Shown: in pieces, positions 62,115 through 64,000 of the stretch
How positions within the stretch are numbered: position 1 is the stretch's first letter
Layout: every line of letters begins with the position of its first letter
Assembly: GCF_010729305.1 (NCBI RefSeq)
Contig: NZ_AP022574.1
Span: forward strand, 4,340,001 to 4,404,000
From: Mycolicibacterium psychrotolerans
Lineage (GTDB): Bacteria > Actinomycetota > Actinomycetes > Mycobacteriales > Mycobacteriaceae
Reading direction: 5' to 3'
Length of the DNA stretch: 64,000 nucleotides
Translations under genes and position numbers: made by a program
The notes under the pieces: generated by a model
What the model was told of the DNA's origin: nothing
Databases searched by the model: none
The model's input: the letters and a program-made list of their open reading frames with translations, nothing else

Positions 62115-62945
62115 ATGGCCGCGATACTGGTCGCCGAAGCCGATCCCCGGCTTTCGACGATGATCCGCAAAGGCTTTCGCGCGGAGGGACTTTCGACCAC
62201 CATCGTGGCCGACGGCCTCTCGGGCTACAGCTACGCGCGCCGGGGCAACTTCGACCTGGTCGTGCTCGACACCCGGTTGCCCGGGCTGGGCGGACTCGAG
62301 GTGCTGCGCCGGCTGCGCGCCGAGGGCTGCACGTTGCCGGCGGTGCTGCTGACCCCATGCGGCCGGGTTGGGCAGACCGTCGCCGAGCTCGACACCTCGA
62401 CCGAACAGTTCGCCTCGGTCGCCCCGTTGCGCTTCGGGGAGTTGCTGGCCGCGGTGCGGTCGCACCTGCGCCGCCGTCCGGCCGCCGAGCCGGCGGTGCT
62501 CTGCTACGGCGGTTTGACGCTGGATCTGCGTACGCGTCGGGCCCACGTCGGCGACTACTCGGTCGACCTGTCGGTGCGCGAATGCGACCTCGCCGAGGCG
62601 TCTTTGCGCAGCCCGGGCCAGGTACTGAGCCGCAGCCACCTGCTGCGCCAGGTGTGGGGATCACAGGAACCGGAGTCCAACGTCGTCGATGTCTACGTTC
62701 GCTATCTGCGGCGCAAACTCGGGTCCCACTGGTTCGTCTCGTCCCGGGGCGTCGGATATCGGCTGCAGGCGGCGTCCTCTCATCACCGCGCAAATACGGC
62801 GCGACGCACGAACGCGGTGTGCGTACCACGCACCGGCGGTCGCGCGGGGCACACTGATCAGCGCCGGCACAGAAACACGTCCGGCTCCGGCATTGCGGCG
62901 ATCACCAGCGATGCGCCCCGCGGAATCGGACACCGAACCCGTTGA
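62115..62945 (+). CDS. OmpR-family response regulator 2, degenerate receiver
   Basis: A 276-residue paralogue of the preceding regulator. The receiver has the phospho-Asp in VVLDTRLPG, but the switch Lys region, DYVVKPF in copy 1, reads FASVAPLRF here, so Lys is lost and Pro kept, and the Thr/Ser switch (LLTPCGR) is altered. The DNA-binding domain is intact (VDVYVRYLRRKLGS to GVGYRLQ). A tail of about 60 residues rich in Arg, His and Thr follows that copy 1 lacks; it may be real or the result of a lost stop. Probably phosphorylation-independent. Confidence 0.85.
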   Translation: MAAILVAEADPRLSTMIRKGFRAEGLSTTIVADGLSGYSYARRGNFDLVVLDTRLPGLGGLEVLRRLRAEGCTLPAVLLTPCGRVGQTVAELDTSTEQFASVAPLRFGELLAAVRSHLRRRPAAEPAVLCYGGLTLDLRTRRAHVGDYSVDLSVRECDLAEASLRSPGQVLSRSHLLRQVWGSQEPESNVVDVYVRYLRRKLGSHWFVSSRGVGYRLQAASSHHRANTARRTNAVCVPRTGGRAGHTDQRRHRNTSGSGIAAITSDAPRGIGHRTR

Positions 62946-63084
62946 CGGAACTGCATATCAATGGCGTGAAATATCTGCCCCGAGCCATTGTCGGCGCAGC
63001 GCCCATTGTGCATCAATGAGGTACGGGCAACGCGCCGGCCAAGGCTCCGAGGGGTAGTCACGACCCGGCGGGCGCGAACAGCGA

Positions 63085-64000
63085 CTAGATCTCGATGACC
63101 GTCGGCACGATCATCGGCTGACGGCGGTATGTCTCCCCCACCCATTTGCCGACCGTGCGCCGAACCGCCTGGGCGATGCGGCCGGGGTCGGTGATGTTCT
63201 GCGACGCCAGGCTGTCCAGTTCCGCCTCGACACGGCGCGCGATCGGTTCGAGCGCCTTGGGATCCTCGGAGAAGCCCCGCGACTGCAGGTGCGCCGGAGC
63301 GGCGGCCCGTCCGGTCCCCCGGCGCACCACGACGGTCACCGCGATGAAGCCCGACGACAGAATCAGTCGCTCACCGAGCGTGGCGTCCCCGACGTCCCCG
63401 GTGACCAGTCCGTCGACGAACATCTTGCCGACGGGTACCGCTCCCGCAATACCGACACGGCCCGCGGTCAGGTCGACGCTGACCCCGTTCTCGGCGATCA
63501 CGATGTTCCCCTCGGGCACGCCGGTGCTCGCAGCCAACGCGGCGTTGGCCCGCAGCATCCGCCACGTGCCGTGCACCGGCATGACGTTGCGCGGCCGCAC
63601 CCCGTTGTAGAGGAACAACAGCTCTCCCGCGTAGGCGTGCCCGGAAACATGCACGCGCGCTTGACGATTGGTGACCACCCGGGCGCCGATCTTGGCCAGC
63701 GCATCGATCACGCCGTAGACCGCCTCCTCGTTACCGGGGATCAGCGACGAGGACAGGATGATCAGGTCCCCGGCGGTCAGCGTGATGCTGCGGTGCTCGC
63801 CGCGCGACATGCGTGACAGCGCGGCCATCGGCTCGCCCTGAGTGCCGGTGGTGATCAGGACCACGCGGTCGGCCGGCATCATCTCCGCGGCGCCGATGTC
63901 GAGGATGTCCTCGTCGGCGACGGTGAGATACCCGAGTTCGCGGGCGATGCCCATGTTGCGCACCATCGAGCGGCCGACGAACGACACCCGACGGCCCAGG
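63085..64000 (-). CDS. rnj: Ribonuclease J, C-terminal part (partial at window edge)
   Basis: Reverse-strand gene whose 5' end lies beyond the right edge; about 304 codons are present. They include the end of the beta-CASP domain (VLITTGTQGEPMAALSRMSRGEH, and HVSGHAYAGELLFLYNGVRPRNVMPVHGTWRMLRANAALA) and the C-terminal domain with RRTVGKWVGETYRRQPMIVPTVIEI. RNase J acts as 5' exonuclease and endonuclease in mRNA and rRNA processing. Counterpart of Rv2752c. Confidence 0.95.
   Translation of the reverse strand, partial: LGRRVSFVGRSMVRNMGIARELGYLTVADEDILDIGAAEMMPADRVVLITTGTQGEPMAALSRMSRGEHRSITLTAGDLIILSSSLIPGNEEAVYGVIDALAKIGARVVTNRQARVHVSGHAYAGELLFLYNGVRPRNVMPVHGTWRMLRANAALAASTGVPEGNIVIAENGVSVDLTAGRVGIAGAVPVGKMFVDGLVTGDVGDATLGERLILSSGFIAVTVVVRRGTGRAAAPAHLQSRGFSEDPKALEPIARRVEAELDSLASQNITDPGRIAQAVRRTVGKWVGETYRRQPMIVPTVIEI

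Overview
The window is GC-rich actinobacterial DNA. Its gene order (sigB, ideR, sthA, nrdR, chiZ/lexA, fadE20, hflX, dapF, miaA, miaB, recX, recA, pspA, clgR, pgsA, argA, ftsK, rnj) follows the M. tuberculosis Rv2704-Rv2752c interval. It also carries blocks absent there: an amino-acid ABC transporter, a large [NiFe]-hydrogenase cluster, a molybdopterin oxidoreductase and a pair of response regulators. The source is therefore most likely a fast-growing environmental Mycobacterium (Mycolicibacterium). Rv numbers and family names come from memory of these families; no database was searched.

Layout. 1-5.4 kb: a partial membrane protein, RidA, DUF952, small zinc-ribbon proteins, a YihY-type membrane protein, sigB with an ECF-type promoter, and ideR. 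5.4-16 kb: DUF4192, sthA, a lipoprotein serine protease, PAC2, an alpha/beta hydrolase, PhzF, nrdR, the divergent chiZ/lexA pair with a rich DNA-damage control region, and an LGFP-repeat wall protein. 16-26.7 kb: fadE20, a BisC-like enzyme, then the reverse-strand chain miaA-dapF-hflX and neighbours. 26.6-33.9 kb: miaB, gluABCD-like transporter, DUF1622, recX and recA. 34-36 kb: a hydrolase and an epimerase.

36.2-50.7 kb is one forward-strand, tightly overlapping cluster for a group 1h [NiFe] hydrogenase of the actinobacterial Hhy type, known for oxidising H2 at atmospheric concentrations. It holds hypAB, hhyS, hhyL, hhyE (a NifU/Rieske-like protein), four uncharacterised accessory proteins, a maturation protease, hypC, hypF, a second hypC, hypD, hypE, DUF6390 and a small disordered protein. 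The maturation protease is the oddest gene: its reading frame follows a TAG stop and has no ATG, GTG or TTG before its first conserved motif.

50.7-64 kb returns to the conserved core: DUF3046, a glycosyltransferase, an epoxide-hydrolase-like protein, the clgR-pspA envelope-stress operon, cinA/pgsA, argA, ftsK, a monooxygenase-like protein, a mycofactocin-type SDR, a methyltransferase, two tandem orphan OmpR-type regulators (the second with a degenerate receiver) and the 3' part of RNase J.

Control signals readable in the sequence are: ECF (SigE/SigH-like) promoters at sigB and clgR; four LexA-box-like palindromes between chiZ and lexA; one LexA box at recA; two almost identical PafBC-type promoters (TTGTCGGTG-N8-TAGCGT) at chiZ and recA; and several perfect hairpins at gene ends. 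No tRNA, rRNA, CRISPR array, insertion sequence or prophage was seen.
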